A DNA stretch of 64,000 bases from Absidia repens (GCA_002105175.1 MCGE01000016.1:751501-815500), one strand, 5' to 3'; counted from the stretch's first letter, positions 24,398-37,406 are shown. The notes: a model not told the origin generated them from the sequence alone. Program-made: numbers and translations.

Positions 24398-26703
24398 TTT
24401 TTTTTTGGGTCTCTTGTGGATTTGGTTTGATTCACCAAACCATATTGATGAATTCAAAAAAGGAACTCCCTAATTCTGTTATTTGTTTTTTTTTTTATAT
24501 CAAATAGACTGAACATGGAGAATGGAGGTTGGGTTTCAAAAGGAGAGCTCATCAAAGTGCAAAAGGCAGATGGGGTGAATCCCATTTCTGTCACTCCATT
24601 GTGTGCTTGTGTGTTTTTTTTTTAGATGGCTGAGTATCCGATGACTTTGATGAATTCAGATCGAAACCAGATATCTTTAATTGATAAATTGACTTTAGCC
24701 TTTGTTGCAAGACCTTTTATCACTTGTATCGAGTTACAACGATTCGGCTGTTTTAGTGTATGGAAATAATATAGGAAGTGTAGTTCAGTACTGGCCATCA
24801 TTGCCTTTTATAATAAACTCAATAGATAAATAAAATACAATAAAGTTATATAATTTATATTATGTCTCAAAGTGAAAGTGGGAAATATGGACCATTGGAG
24901 TCGAAGTGCTAGTGCCGGTGTACTTGTTATCCAATATATACAAAGTGTAAAGCAGCCCTCCAAATTAAAGAAGGATCTGTGTTGAACATGATCAGTCCAC
25001 TTTCTAACATATATACAGGGAATACAATGTTCCTTATATTGCTTTATAAATCAGGTACATAATGCTGAAACAATCATGTTTCGGTTTTCATTTTTATTTT
25101 CGCACGCTCTTTTTTTTTTTTGGCTTTCTTTCATCCTTTATAAAAATAAAACCAATATATTGGTGCTACACGACTTGGTAACAATGGAAACCTCAATGCT
25201 CGCCACGGGAAAGCAGTTTACCAAAACACACCATTATATATCAAGGCACAGAAGTAGTTACCGGGGTGAATCACCAAGTGTAACTAGCAAGGAAGGAAAA
25301 AGTAAACAAGATCAACTACGCTATGACTAATGGACAAATGGGTTCTTGTACTTACACGACTCTTTGGAAGATCACAATGGGGTCGTAATATGGGGCGACA
25401 GAAAAAAAAGACGCATGAAGCGGAGTTGGAACAACCAAAGACTTTAAAGGCGATGGAGATCTTGCTCTTCAGTGCCAAAATTGGAATGCTACTATTATGA
25501 TGAAAATTAAAATCATTGGAGATTATCATAGTAATAAGTAAAAAAAAAAAAAAAAGTCAATTGAAAATGGATTAAAGCGCCTGATATTTGCTTTTTAGTA
25601 CTGGACGGTTACTGTGTTGATTATGGTCGTGTCCGGTGAAATCCAAGTCAAGATCATTCAAGCAATCCGTCAAGCATTAGTAAGAATATGATGCCTTGCA
25701 TGAAGTCGGGAATTTCATTGTTCCTGGATCTATTGGTCAAATACTACAGTTGTCTGAATATTTTGAGAAACTATACGCGGTGTTGAATGCATGCGACAAG
25801 AACCGTGTGCGGCTGGATTCTGAACAAGACGAACTGAAGCAGATGAAACAATCAATTCACTTGACTCCTGATTGCAACTGTGTCACCGAAAAAAATAAAA
25901 AATAAACGTTACTGATATTTTTGTCACCCTTCTCCGTCACATCCACTTATATATATCTAATCACATTTTTAATTATAGTTCACTTCATGACGATTTAATG
26001 AAAAATTATTTGCTTTTTGGTCTCTCTATTAAGTTTATGGTTTTGATATCAATACTTGAAATAAAATAGTTGTACCTGCTGTTTCTGGTTTTTTTTTTTT
26101 TTTGATCTATACCATGCTATAAAGTAATACATATAGTATGTTAATGTATCAACTTTTTCCCTTCATTATTTTCTTCATTTCATAAGTGTCTCCTATATAT
26201 TTTTGTCAATTTCTTGAGTACATCGTGTAAGTATGTACTATACATGAACTAATAGTGAAAAAAGGAACACCTATTTTATTTAGATACAAAAAATAAACAG
26301 CAAACTAAGCTAACGAGTGTACCATGGCACTGAACACAAGATATGGCGATTTGGGGTATTATAATAATACGTGTGAGTAGGGTGTGTGAGGGGAGGGGTA
26401 TTGAATTTAGCGATACAGATATGCCTTGCTGAATAATGCTGTAAACATAACGATAGGTAAGAATGTCGCAATAAAAAGGGTAAATCTTTCCGTGGTAAGC
26501 TACAAAAAATTTATACAGTGAAGAAAAGAAGACTAAACTGAATCAAGTTTCTCTATTTTGACTACAAGGATATCATGAGATGAGAGCTACCATGTTGAAG
26601 GTGCTGCAAGGTGTCGACGTTTAAACTAAAAAAAAGGGGATTCCTTTTTCGTGTCCGTCAAGCAAAAAAAAAATAAGCTCAAGTCAGGTCTTCACAAATG
26701 ACT
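24398..26703. other. 2.3-kb segment between inverted repeat copies, decayed coding remnants only
   Basis: AT-rich DNA enclosed by copies 4 and 5, whose outer ends face each other across it. A plus-strand stretch at 25624-25905 reads MVVSGEIQVKIIQAIRQALVRI, is broken, then resumes in another frame as IVPGSIGQILQLSEYFEKLYAVLNACDKN to a stop at 25905. This looks like protein-like sequence without an intact gene. I do not recognise the family. The remainder has no clear features. Confidence 0.4.
25624..25905 (+). pseudogene. Possible degenerate gene fragment, unrecognised
   Basis: Two protein-like segments in different frames, separated by a short break near 25682-25695. The second is 69 residues, amphipathic and predicted helical (QILQLSEYFEKLYAVLNAC, RLDSEQDELKQMKQSIHL), and ends in a stop. 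No start codon context, splice pattern or homologous family is evident. It may be a remnant of a mobile element gene or a missed small exon. Confidence 0.25.
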
Positions 26704-27455
26704 ATTATTTTTTTGAAATCCCGCCCACGTGAATATTTATTTTTCTCTCGCTTTTATTTTTTTTCGTCTCCCTTTCTTTCCACTTTCTTTTTTTCTTCAC
26801 CATTCAATTTGTTTGAGGTTATGGTTCCCGTAGATTAGTGCTATGACTAGTTTAGAAGGGTTTTCAGCTCAGGGATTGCAACATGCATTGGGAAACTCTT
26901 TCATTTTGAATCTAGGATCTGGAGACACCATGAGTTGGCTTTTCGTCACCATCATTAGTTAAGGTTAAGTTTAGTTTAGTTTAGACTTTGTTTATCCATA
27001 CTTTGTATCAAGAACCGAATAAAAATATATTTGTTTTTACTTACTTTCATAAAAAATGTCAATTAGTTTCTCTCATGACATGTGCAATGAATCTCCTTTT
27101 TACCATCACCCTTTAGATCTATTGCTGTACTTCAACAGACGATACCCATTTATAGTCTTTCTCATGTATTACCTACCATGCAGAGTATAATAGAACCCCT
27201 TTTACAACTGTCTCATTATATTCGTGCTGGCCATACTTTAGATCTTTAGTCTACTTCCACTAGATCCCTTGCTACAATAAACTATTCCTACGCCTTTAGT
27301 ACATTGTTGTCAATAAAAATATGTCCTTTTTATGAATCATCCACTGATCCATCGAATAATGAGAAATCGCGCTGCTGTAGCTGTTTTGTGAATGACTTAC
27401 CAAACATTTGCTCTCTCATTCATCTACCATGACTACTTTTCCCCTAGAAGCTCGA
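26704..27455 (+). repeat. Interspersed repeat family, copy 5
   Basis: Full-length plus-strand copy with the best preserved 5' end (GAAATCCCGCCCACGTGAAT, then ATTTATTTTTCTCTCGC). The core is intact: CACCATTCAATTTGTTTGAG, TTCAGCTCAGGGATTGCAAC, ATGCATTGGGAAACTC, TTTCATTTTGAATCTAGGAT. The 3' part carries CTCATGACATGTGCAATGAA, CTCATGTATTACCTACCATG and a final GTAGCTGTTTTGTGAATGAC block. It is inverted relative to copy 4. Confidence 0.82.
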
Positions 27456-28153
27456 GAGCCTTGATTGGCGGCATACAGCCCATTTAATATGAAGCGTGGA
27501 CTTGTTCCTGCTTTACCGATCATATAAATGAACCCAAGGGTATGTTCGTCAGTGTAGTCTCTCCTATAAAATATTTCGCTCCGCTTTCTTACGTACATAC
27601 ACAGGCCAATGAGCATCCAGTCCAATATATTTCTAATTGTCATCTCAGCATTTCCCCTTCCCCCTCTTCCCAAGTTCTTTATCGACTTTCTGAGTCGTCA
27701 CTTTAATATCAGCGAGAAACATAGAAAATAAAGACAAAAACATTATACAATATGTACATGAGTATTCCAATATTGAATATATTTATTATAGACAAAAAAA
27801 AAAAAGGTAATATAACAAATACGCACTGTAGAACAAATAAAATAAAATAAAAATCTATATATATCACCCCGCCACAAAATAATAAAAATAAAAGGATAGT
27901 ATCCTGTACTGTACATAATAAACATATAAATAAAACCTATAACTAGAAAGACTACTACTACTACTATCATACTACAGTCACCAATAATACAAGAGTATAA
28001 ACCTAAGCTAGACGCAACGATAACCAATAACTAAACTAAAAAATATATGACACAGGCCACACCAAGATGGAGTAAAAACATCAAGTGCACCAAGGAAAAA
28101 ACGTACCAATGTAGACGAGAAAAGAGCAATCCACACCAAACCATGAAGCATAG
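27456..28153. other. Intergenic / 3' flank of the histidine kinase gene
   Basis: AT-rich DNA between repeat copy 5 and the stop codon of the histidine kinase gene, probably including its 3'UTR. Frames on the minus strand are hydrophobic low-complexity artefacts. No gene is seen. Confidence 0.4.
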
Positions 28154-31100
28154 TCAATGTGCATTGATATTACTAGAGCATTCGATACCAGTCATAGCCT
28201 CACCTTGATCGTCCTCTGATTTCGCTGTGTCCAACTTTTTCGATGATTGTTGTTGCTGCTGTTGCTGCTGTTGCTGCTGTTGCTGCTGTTGCTGCTGTTG
28301 CTGCTGTTGCTGTTGCTGGTAGATAGCCTGTTCTTCGCGACGTTGTTTTCTCCGTTTGGCGCGTTTACTTCCACATGTTTTCAAAGAGGCCTTCATTTCC
28401 ATCATGGTGAAAGGTTTGCTAATAAAATCATTCATACCAGCATCAATACAAATTTGTCGATCTTGATTGGACGCTGAGGCAGTCAGGGCAATGATATACA
28501 CATCGTCGACGTTCAGTAGAGGTAGTTTGTTATTGGCGTTGGGTATGATGCTACCATTCCGTTCGGCTATAATTTCACGTGTGGCTTCCAATCCATCCAT
28601 TTCTGGCATATAGAGATCCATCTATACAATAAAATAAAGAAATAAATATATCAATATCAAACGAACTTCGTTTTTTTGGGGGGTTTTTTTTAGACGGTAC
28701 TTACAAAGACGACATCAAATTTTATTTTTTGCATGATGTCCAGAGCTTCTTTTCCATTATTGGTAACCACCACATCATGATACCCAAGTCTTTTCAATAT
28801 GCTGATGGCAATCTTTTGGTTTACTAGGAGCAAAAAAAAAAAAAAAAAAAAAATTGAGTATACAATAATAATAACTTGTGCGTCTAATCACTTACAAACA
28901 TTGTCTTCGGCCAATAGAATCTTGATGGGATACATTAACGCAAAGTTTTCTTCGGCTCCAGTGCTTTTCCGTTGATGGTAATGTTTGTTGTTGACATTAG
29001 CCGTTCCACTTCGAAGAGTACGTCCAGTCGATTGCCCATTATCCGCCTTTCCACTTGTGTTTTTAGCGTGTAGAGTTCCACCCCCAGCGCCAGCGCCACT
29101 TCCGGTACTACCTACGGATGTTGGAGACCCTCTTTCAGGAAGTTGGTGTTGATAGGTACAGCTTTGAGACGCTTCACCGCGGAGTAGCACAGGGCGTTTT
29201 TGTTCAGCCTTCGTGTCAACTGCTGATGTCTGCGAGTAAGGTGTTGAAGATGCCGCTGGACGAGGTGCTTGAAAGATGGTGTCCGAGGAGGATGAATAAC
29301 GATTTTCCATGGGGTGATTACTGGAGCTGGTCTTAGTGGGTGAAGATGAAAAGGTCGCAAGTGGATGTGTACTGTATTCTGGCAAAGATTCAGATAATGG
29401 TGTGGTGAGTGGTTGATGATATGGTTGCTGTTGCCGTGATTGCAAAAATGACCAAGATGATTGTTGTCGAAGTCGATGATGCATCGGATTCACCTGAGAT
29501 ACCGCTTGTTGATGAGATGGCACAGAAGGGAAATAACCAGGACTACTGTTGGAAGATTGTTGTGCAGGAGCAATAATACTACAGGAGGAAGTATCACTGC
29601 GTTCATAAACCCCGGAGTTGACGCTGCCTCCACCATCGGATACAGAAGAGCTAGGTGAGGGCGGTGAAGTAATAAAGCTGCCAGCTGCTGTACTTTCCGA
29701 GCCATAGGTTCGTGCATGGCGTCCAAACGCGATTGTCATAGGTAGAGTCAGTGCAAATTTGGACCCCTCCCCTTCTTCCGATTCCACCCAGAGTCCACCG
29801 CCCATTCTATTCACCAACGTACTAGAGATAGCCAAACCAAGCCCAGTGCCACCATAACGTCGAGCTGTAGAGATGTCAATTTGGGAGAAAGATTTGAATA
29901 ACCTTGGTAGACGGTCCGCAGGAATGCCAATGCCGGTGTCGGTTACACATATTTCCAGAATCGTTTTTTCAGGTCGAGCTTCACCATCACTGTCAGCACC
30001 TTCATCATCGTCATCATCGCTGGTAACATCGCCAGGTTTCGTTTCCTTCCCTTGCATTGCACGAGTGTAGATTGTTTCCAACTTGGCTTCATAGCGTTGC
30101 TTAAACTTGGACTGGTGATCGCTTGGTTGTAAAGGCGTTGGTACATATTGTTTGATTCGGACTCTGATCCCCCCATTTTTGGTAAACTATTATGGAGGGG
30201 CGGAAAAAAAAAGTCAGTATTCGTAACACATTTCATTTTCCTTCAATATAATTTGAGGTTACTATACCTTGACTGCATTTGAGCATAAGTTGAGAATGAT
30301 TTGTGTGAGTCGCATAGTATCCCCAGCAAGATAGTCTGGCACATCAGTATCGATATTCCAAATCAAAGGCAACAGAACCTTCCCTTTGTGTTGTGAGGCC
30401 AAGGGCAGTAATCCATTTCGTTCCATAGTGGATATCGTTTGTTGTACAGACACATTATCATCAGTATCAGCTGGACATTCAACAACATAGACCATCTTGT
30501 TCAATTGCGACATGGATGCTTGATGCCGGGCCATATTCAATGCATCTACATGCACATCACCACCACCCCACGTATAAACAATATTCATAAACATAAACAA
30601 GATTATCAGTCAATCCATCATCTACCAGCTGCATCACATTTCCCCTTTTTTATTTTACCTTTGATGCATTTTCGAAGACTAAATCGGCGATTTTCCAATT
30701 TGAATTTCGGGTCATGGTTGATCTTTGATATATCTAAAATATCATTGGTCACCTGAGAAAAATAAAAAAATAAAATTATTAGTTACAAAAAAATCATGGC
30801 CCCTTCTAGTTTTGTGCCAAGGGGTGGGGTGCACTTACCGTTAAAAGATGATGACCACTTGTTTGTATAACATCAAGGTGTTCAATTTGTTCGTCATTGA
30901 GAGAAGATCTTTCTTGAAGCAGCAGGTCAGTAAGAGCAATCACGGCATTCATAGGTGTCCTATTTGGTTAAAAAAAAAAAACGATTCGAGATCAGTGTGA
31001 TTCCATCTCACACATTGTTTACTTCTCCATCTTCCTAGTCGCTTACCTAATTTCATGGCTCATGTCAGCCAAGAATTTAATCTTATTTTCAGCGTCTTGA

Positions 31101-32211
31101 GTAGCATCATCTTTTGCCTTGACCAAGCGTTCAGAATCACGTATACCAGCCAATTCCTTCATCACCCTGGAAGAGACAGACGAAATCAGTTGATATGTAT
31201 CTTGGCACCAGAGATCATCCTTGAGCTCATCATCGCAAACCACAAGCAATCCAAGAGGCAGAGAGTTTGGACCTTGGAGACGGACACCAACAAACGTTTT
31301 GTGAGGAGGCACAAATGTATCGATCACCACATCATTACTGCAATCCATCATGTTATGATCACCGTTTGCCAAGGAGTCATCTTCGCCACAACCATTGCCA
31401 GACTGATGATCATTGGAGGAGATATAAGTACCATTGATCAAAGTATCCAAACAAGGTGTATTGTATAACAGAGCCACAGGAACCACACAGTATTTAGATC
31501 TACAAATAAAGGAGTGAGAGAACAGTAATATATCATGGATTTAAGATTTACTGATACTTACGTTGCCACTGTTGATAGACTAGAAGCACAAGCCCTTGTG
31601 ATAAGCAGTTGATTGTTGTGAGGCCTGTCCTGTTCGTCTTGACGTTGCTGTTTCTGCGATTTTCGTTGCTTCTTTTGTTGCTGTTTTTGTCCAAGGAGCT
31701 GTAAACAGTGAGTCAGGTCTTCTTCAGGCGCGCCATCATGGTCAACAGAGGAGTCATCCAGCGATGCCAGTGTCACTTTGATCCCTTGACGTTCCAGTCG
31801 TTCAGAAATATCGTTGCATTCATCCATAGTCATCACTTGTTGAATCATCACCGTCTGTGCCTTGGTCATTGCTCTGACTTCATTCACGAGTGCATCCAAG
31901 TACTCTAATCCTACAAGCGAATATGTTTTGAGCATGAGGGTTTGTTGAGCTGCTTCTGTCATGCTGGTTGCCAATGGTGCTTCAGTTATTGAGTGTAGGG
32001 TAGTTCGTGGAGGAGAATTGTCTTGCGACTTTTGTTCTAGAGGAAGGTCTTTTGGGTTGTTGATTGACGAGGTTGTCCGAAGCATCATGGACGGTCCCTG
32101 AGAACTAACAGTTGGTATCGGGGTTTTGGGTATGTCACTAGTGGTGATAGGGTTGACACGATAGGCAAAAGTGGTAGTGGTAGTGGTAGTGCTTATGTCT
32201 TGATGATTCAT
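28154..32211 (-). CDS. Cytosolic hybrid histidine kinase with receiver domain
   Basis: Two-component phosphorelay sensor. Eight exons on the minus strand, about 1,150 residues, starting at the ATG of [11 protein letters not shown] (32211). No membrane helix or signal peptide is seen, so it is probably cytosolic. The N-terminal 330 residues hold a GAF-like region ([32 protein letters not shown]) that I assign only tentatively. The H-box [17 protein letters not shown] carries the phospho-His. The ATPase domain has an N-box [15 protein letters not shown]1 DTGIGIP, F-box FKSFSQID and G2 GTGLGLAI. A 230-residue Ser/Pro/Gln-rich linker follows. The receiver then begins IKILLAEDN and has the phospho-Asp in [11 protein letters not shown] and the conserved Lys in SKPF. 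After the receiver a polyglutamine run of about 25, encoded by a 9-bp repeat (28247-28316), precedes the C-terminus. Phosphate should pass to a YPD1-type protein, not present here. Confidence 0.93.
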
Positions 32212-33395
32212 AGGACAAAAATGTAAAATAGGTGGATATGTATGTATAAAAGCGGGTTATTTGAGAAGAGAGGACACAATAGTCAAGTGAAGGGGGAAAA
32301 TAAAGAGGGGCACGAATAAGATGTGATGACAAGAGATAGGGACCAAACAGGATAAAAACATAAAAAATGCCTGCAAAGCAGGGTGGTTGATAAACGATCA
32401 GTCTTTATATATAATATAAGACAAATAAAAAGGTATAAATATGTAAAAGAGGAGTATAAAGGATATAACACAACGTGTGGTAATAAAAATAAAAAAAGGG
32501 GGGGGAGCAGAAATACTGCTGGGAATGTTGTTTTCTATTTGGTAGAAAGGGAAGATAAAAAAGAAAAAAGCAAAGAGAGAGAAAGAAAAAGAAAAGCTCC
32601 CCCAAATTTGGTCAAGAAGACTTTTGGCACTGGGATTGAAAGTGGCCAACGTCATGATATGCCATTTCCTAATCTCCTACGTTTTACTGCTCTTCTTATG
32701 AGACTACTACACTCAATCAAATGAGCAGTAGCAACATGTCTTTTACTTTATATATATATATAAAACAGTCATGATACTGTATATTATTCTCATCACAAAC
32801 AATGGAATGATATTCAACCTAAAAAAGCCATTATTTTTTTTCGTATCACCTATTTGTTTGAAAAAAAGGTCAACAGGCCAAAAATATGAAGGACCAACTC
32901 CCTTGTGATGTTTCTCATAGTATAAGCAACATGATGAAAAACTTTATCATCATTCTTCAACGTGTGTTTTCTAATTCCGCTAAACATACAGTACTCGATT
33001 TTTCTTGTATTTTCAAGTTTATTACTTTTGTGCATATACAATTTATTCATGTTACGATGAAAGTTAAAAGAAGTCATGTTCAATTTGTTTCTTCTTTTTT
33101 TTTGGTTAGTGTTTCTGCACTTTTCTTCAAGTGAAAATGATATCTGTCGGTTGTCGTCATTAAAAGACAGGTCATACCACCAAACAACAAACACCTGCAC
33201 ATCGCCGTTCGACCAACCGCGACTAGCAGTGGCGTTTTTATTTTTATTATTATCATTTTTCACAATTATGCAACCAGAAAGTCTGAATTATCAGACCTTT
33301 TGTTTATTTTTTCTAAGAAAGAGACAAAATTTCGTGCTGGGATTAATATATTTATTTAATCAAGCATAAAATTGCGTATCCACGAATACACATAT
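32212..33395. other. Intergenic upstream region of the histidine kinase gene
   Basis: Promoter side of the histidine kinase gene on the left, AT-rich with purine/pyrimidine-strand asymmetry around 32540-32600 (long AG-rich stretch) and a G8 run near 32497. No coding sequence is recognised. Confidence 0.4.
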
Positions 33396-33533
<138 letters not shown>

Positions 33534-33755
33534 AGTATATATCGAATGGCATTTTTTTTTATTCAAGTCAAGAAACATATGTTAAAGTTGGGACAACAGA
33601 AAGGGGAAAAACAGAATATACTATAAGATAACTACAGGTGAAAGGGAATATAATGTCAACTAAATAAGGAAAAATGGGAATATACTATAAATACAGGAGA
33701 ATGGGGATAACAAGGTCTTTTAATTCATCGTAGAGGCGCGTGGAATGGAAGTTCT

Positions 33756-35313
33756 TTAATCATCCAAGTTGATTAACTTCCGTTTTTGGATTCGATGAGA
33801 CCGTGGCGTGAAATATATAAATGGAAATGAGGATGATGAGGGTGGCGAGGGCGATGAGGGCGACGAAACAGTATCATGTTCATGTCCTGCAATGTTCCAT
33901 AGGAGTTTATTGACTTCCAGTAGAGATGACTTTTTTTTGAGCGCTTCACATGTTTTCATCATATAATTCTATTTATCATGACAGGAAAAAAAAAGTTAGT
34001 ATATAAACCATGAAAAAAAAAGAAGTCATTTTGTGCTTACTCTGTACAAGAATAGATTGTCGAGAGTTGACTTGAATTGAGAGAGATGTGCCATTTCCTT
34101 TGGAACTGCTAATGTGTCATGTAGACGCGATATAAATATACCGTTCTTTTTTTCCATGGTATACATGTAACCAATGGTGCCTGTAATAAAAATAATAAAA
34201 ATTAATTATCAATACAAGATCGTCCACCCATCACCTTTCTTTCCTCCTTTACCGATCCAGTCCATAGCCATAATAGTGTTGAATTCGTTCCCATGTTCCG
34301 CCATCAATGTTGATAACACAGACGCATTGATCCGTAAGTTCTTGCACTGTTGCTTCATCACAATGTCGCCAGATACATCCGATTTTTTCCATTCATTGGA
34401 GCACAGTTCCACGGATTCACGATCATCAAACTTCAGCAAAAGGTCGATCTTTCTAGCATAGGTCTTGGTTGAATCGCTTGTTTCAAATACCGCTTTGTTC
34501 AGTTCAATCGCTGTTCGTGTAGAAGAGGAGCCAGTTTCACCGCTGAACCACAAAAAAGAGTTAGAACATGAGGATTTGATTTATTATTGACAATTGTTCA
34601 TGTATGCACTTACTCGGCAAGTTCAATAGTTGTTTCTTTGAAGATAATATCCAGTAAGGTTGCAAACCTGCGGTAAAATGTCATTTCAGATTCATGACAA
34701 TCTTTGTACCATAAATCGAAGTTTTCGATTCTATCAGACAAAAAATTGTTAGTGAGCATAACGTTCTTTGATCACTGATAAATTACAACTGTGTTTGACT
34801 TACATTTGTTCGACTACGCTCAACATTGCATAAACTTGGGAGTGTCTTCGTCTAGCGCCACTGAGAATTGCTTTTGTTGACTGAATAAATTCGAGTACCG
34901 CATCAATGTCCTCACCTTGTTCAATGATCTTATCAAACATGTCTGACGATTCAGCATCTAGTCCAAGGGTGGCATTCTTGAGATCCGAGGTTTCATTTGC
35001 CAATTCGAGCCTTTGTTCCTCACGAAGATGATCCATGGTTGTTTTTCTCGTCACTGGATTGACAAGATTGATAATCCCTGATAACGATAGCCTAAAATCA
35101 TCATGCCATATATATAAGAGCGGGAACATGTAAACAACTCCCCTTCGACGTACTTACTTTGCAATGCTTTTGTCCAAAATGGATAGATTGTGTTTGGCCA
35201 ATATCTGAGCAGCCAGAAAATATAATGCATCATTCATCGTAGCACCATACTTGACATCAGCTAAAATCTTTTTTTCTATTTCATCCAACACCCCGCCTGA
35301 CAGCTAAATCATA

Positions 35314-35347
<34 letters not shown>

Positions 35348-36193
35348 GAGTATACAGATGCACACATACGAAATATTGAGATGATTACCTTTTTGTAACC
35401 AATAATATGAAGTGCATGTTCAGCAGATGCTTTGACTTGTAGATCCCTTTGATATAGAGGAGATGCTTGAGTTCCAGGGGTTTCCAGGTCTTGAGCTTGT
35501 TGGGTTGAAAGGTCAGCTTCAAAGTTGATATCAGTCAAATGGGATGACCTCTGAGGTTGCTGTTCTTGTTGAGATGATGATGATGATGATTGGAAGGATT
35601 TGTTGATGATAGCTAACGTCGGTGGAAAGGCGGCACGCGCAGTAATCATTGTTTCCTTTTGGATAGTGACTTTTGTGGCACACTGCATGATATTGAATAA
35701 CATTAGAACCAGCCTAGACGCACAATACAATACAATCCCGACACACTTACAGCCTCGTCCAGCAAAGTCTTGATATTCTTCCATTGAATCGTATTGAACC
35801 TTGATTTACTATATGATATATAAAAAAGAAGAAAAATGTTAATATCTTCATTAGAGAGACGCGAAACTTGCATATATGTCATATTATTGTTTGTTCTACC
35901 TTCGTTTGATAAGGTGTTCTTTTTCGCATTCAATCAATGTGAATGTAAATCGTCGTTTCCAAAAGGCAAACAAATCGTCAGCGGACTTGTCATTGTAATC
36001 GATAGACCAGGTAATAATATCATTGAAATGGTTGCCAATAAATGTGGAAAACGATGGTTGTCGGGAATCCTGAACATATTGGCGTAATTCTGATATAAAA
36101 AATAAAATAAAAGACATTATAAAGGTTAGTTGTCAATACAAGCTATTTCTTCGAAGTGTCCTTGGAGCTTACCATTTTCCCCTGGGTACATTG
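33756..36193 (-). CDS. Unrecognised multi-exon protein, about 600 residues
   Basis: I do not recognise the family. About ten exons on the minus strand are supported by GT-AG junctions that keep frame. The start is an ATG at 36193 with exon 1 encoding only MYPGEN; following exons begin ELRQYVQDSRQ, SKSRFNTIQWK, CATKVTIQKET, LSGGVLDEIEK, LSLSGIINLVN, IENFDLWYKDC, GETGSSSTRTA, TIGYMYTMEKK and NYMMKTCEALK. The content is helical and mixed-charge, with one Ser/Gln-rich linker (SSSSSSQQEQQPQ). Two hydrophobic-polar segments near the middle (TMNDALYFLAAQILAKHNL; VEQIIENFDLWY) look folded. The C-terminus is low complexity (SSPSSPSPPSSSS) then basic (PRSHRIQKRKL). There are no membrane segments. Many exons with clean junctions argue for a real expressed gene. 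Confidence 0.75.
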
Positions 36194-36500
36194 TATAATG
36201 TTATACAGAGTCAGAGAGAAAAGGGGAAATGGTTACAAAAATTCCGCTCAGATTTTTTGCAGGTCACTCTATCGGTAATTTAATTTCCAACAAAAATATT
36301 CCTCTTCACCCTCCTCCATTGTGGTGTCTTTTCTTCACTATCTTACCAGCTATGATTTTTCTTGCAGATATGTTAGTGAACTATCCAAAGGTAAAACATT
36401 AACTGAAATTATGTCTGATGCTAAGAATATGTTACTAAATTTTTTATTTCTGATTTTGATATTTTATGTACCAAATAATAATAATAATAAAATAAAGAAA

Positions 36501-36989
36501 CACGAATATAGGTATAATGTATCGGCCATCACCATCATGTTGCTCTGACAAAGGAATCTACGTGTGCCTGCGCCGTGCGTGTAGTATGCCTTCCACTGGG
36601 CGTCCTAAGTGAGGTGGTAAAGTCATATAAGGATTTTTTCTCGATATGCTTTACTACCGTTAGCGTATGTTGGAGCAAGATGTGGTTAATGATACGTTAG
36701 TCAACTCTTCAAAGGTAAACAATGAATAAATATACCTGATACCTGAAGTATGCTAATAATACCTTTGTTTTTATTTTTTGGTGTCGAGTAAACAAAAATA
36801 AAATAAAGGAACACGAATATAGGTATAATGTATCGGCCATCACCATCATGTTGCTCTGACAAAGGAATCTACGTGTGCCTGCGCCGTGCGTGTAGTATGC
36901 CTTCCCCTGGGCGTCCTAAGTGAGGTGGTAAAGTCATATAAGGATTTTTTCTCGATATGCTTTACTACCGTTAGCGTATGTTGGAGCAA
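36501..36989 (+). repeat. Direct duplication, 178-bp near-identical blocks at 311-bp spacing
   Basis: The blocks 36501-36678 and 36812-36989 both run from CACGAATATAGGTATAATG to GTTGGAGCAA. I see a single substitution between them (TTCCACTGGG versus TTCCCCTGGG). The sequence before each block is also related but more diverged (GATATGTTAGTGAACTATCC versus GATACGTTAGTCAACTCTTC), so the original unit was probably the whole 311 bp, with one half later conserved or gene-converted. Confidence 0.9.
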
Positions 36990-37232
36990 AGTTGTTTGGT
37001 GATGGCGTGTCGGAAGAAAAATTAAGATACTGGTGTGTCTACCGATGATGGGTAAGTTCGAAAAGAATTTGGATATGGGAGGGGAGTCATGGTTTTACTT
37101 ATTTTTATTCTCGTTTTATGTAAGGTGGAACTTTGTTATATGATATTTTATTTCCATTTAGCATTTATCGTTTTTTGTAATATACGTGTAGGTTAGCAAA
37201 ACGAATCCTCATGTTGACACGCCTGCAAGACC

Positions 37233-37406
37233 CACATGAAAAGTTACTCATAAGATTGATTGGCCTCGCGTCCTGAAGAATATGAAAGTATACATTGATT
37301 CATGTCAACCTATGGTGCACGATAGGTCAATTTTTCCTGGCCTCCTACAAGGACCGGTGGATGACGATACCAGTGGAAGCAATGGTCGTGGTGATGATGA
37401 TGATTG
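37233..37406 (+). pseudogene. Possible 3' gene fragment, unrecognised
   Basis: An open stretch reading KVTHKIDWPRVLKNMKVYI, DSCQPMVHDRSIFPGLLQG, PVDDDTSGSNGRGDDDD, then TGA at 37404-37406. Composition looks protein-like, unlike the surrounding AT-rich frames, but a stop lies immediately upstream in frame and no good acceptor-plus-exon chain leads into it. It may be the last exon of a lost gene or part of the duplicated locus just upstream. Confidence 0.3.

Noticed and set aside
28247..28477. Plus-strand poly-Leu frame
   Set aside because: Antisense of the polyglutamine tract of the histidine kinase.
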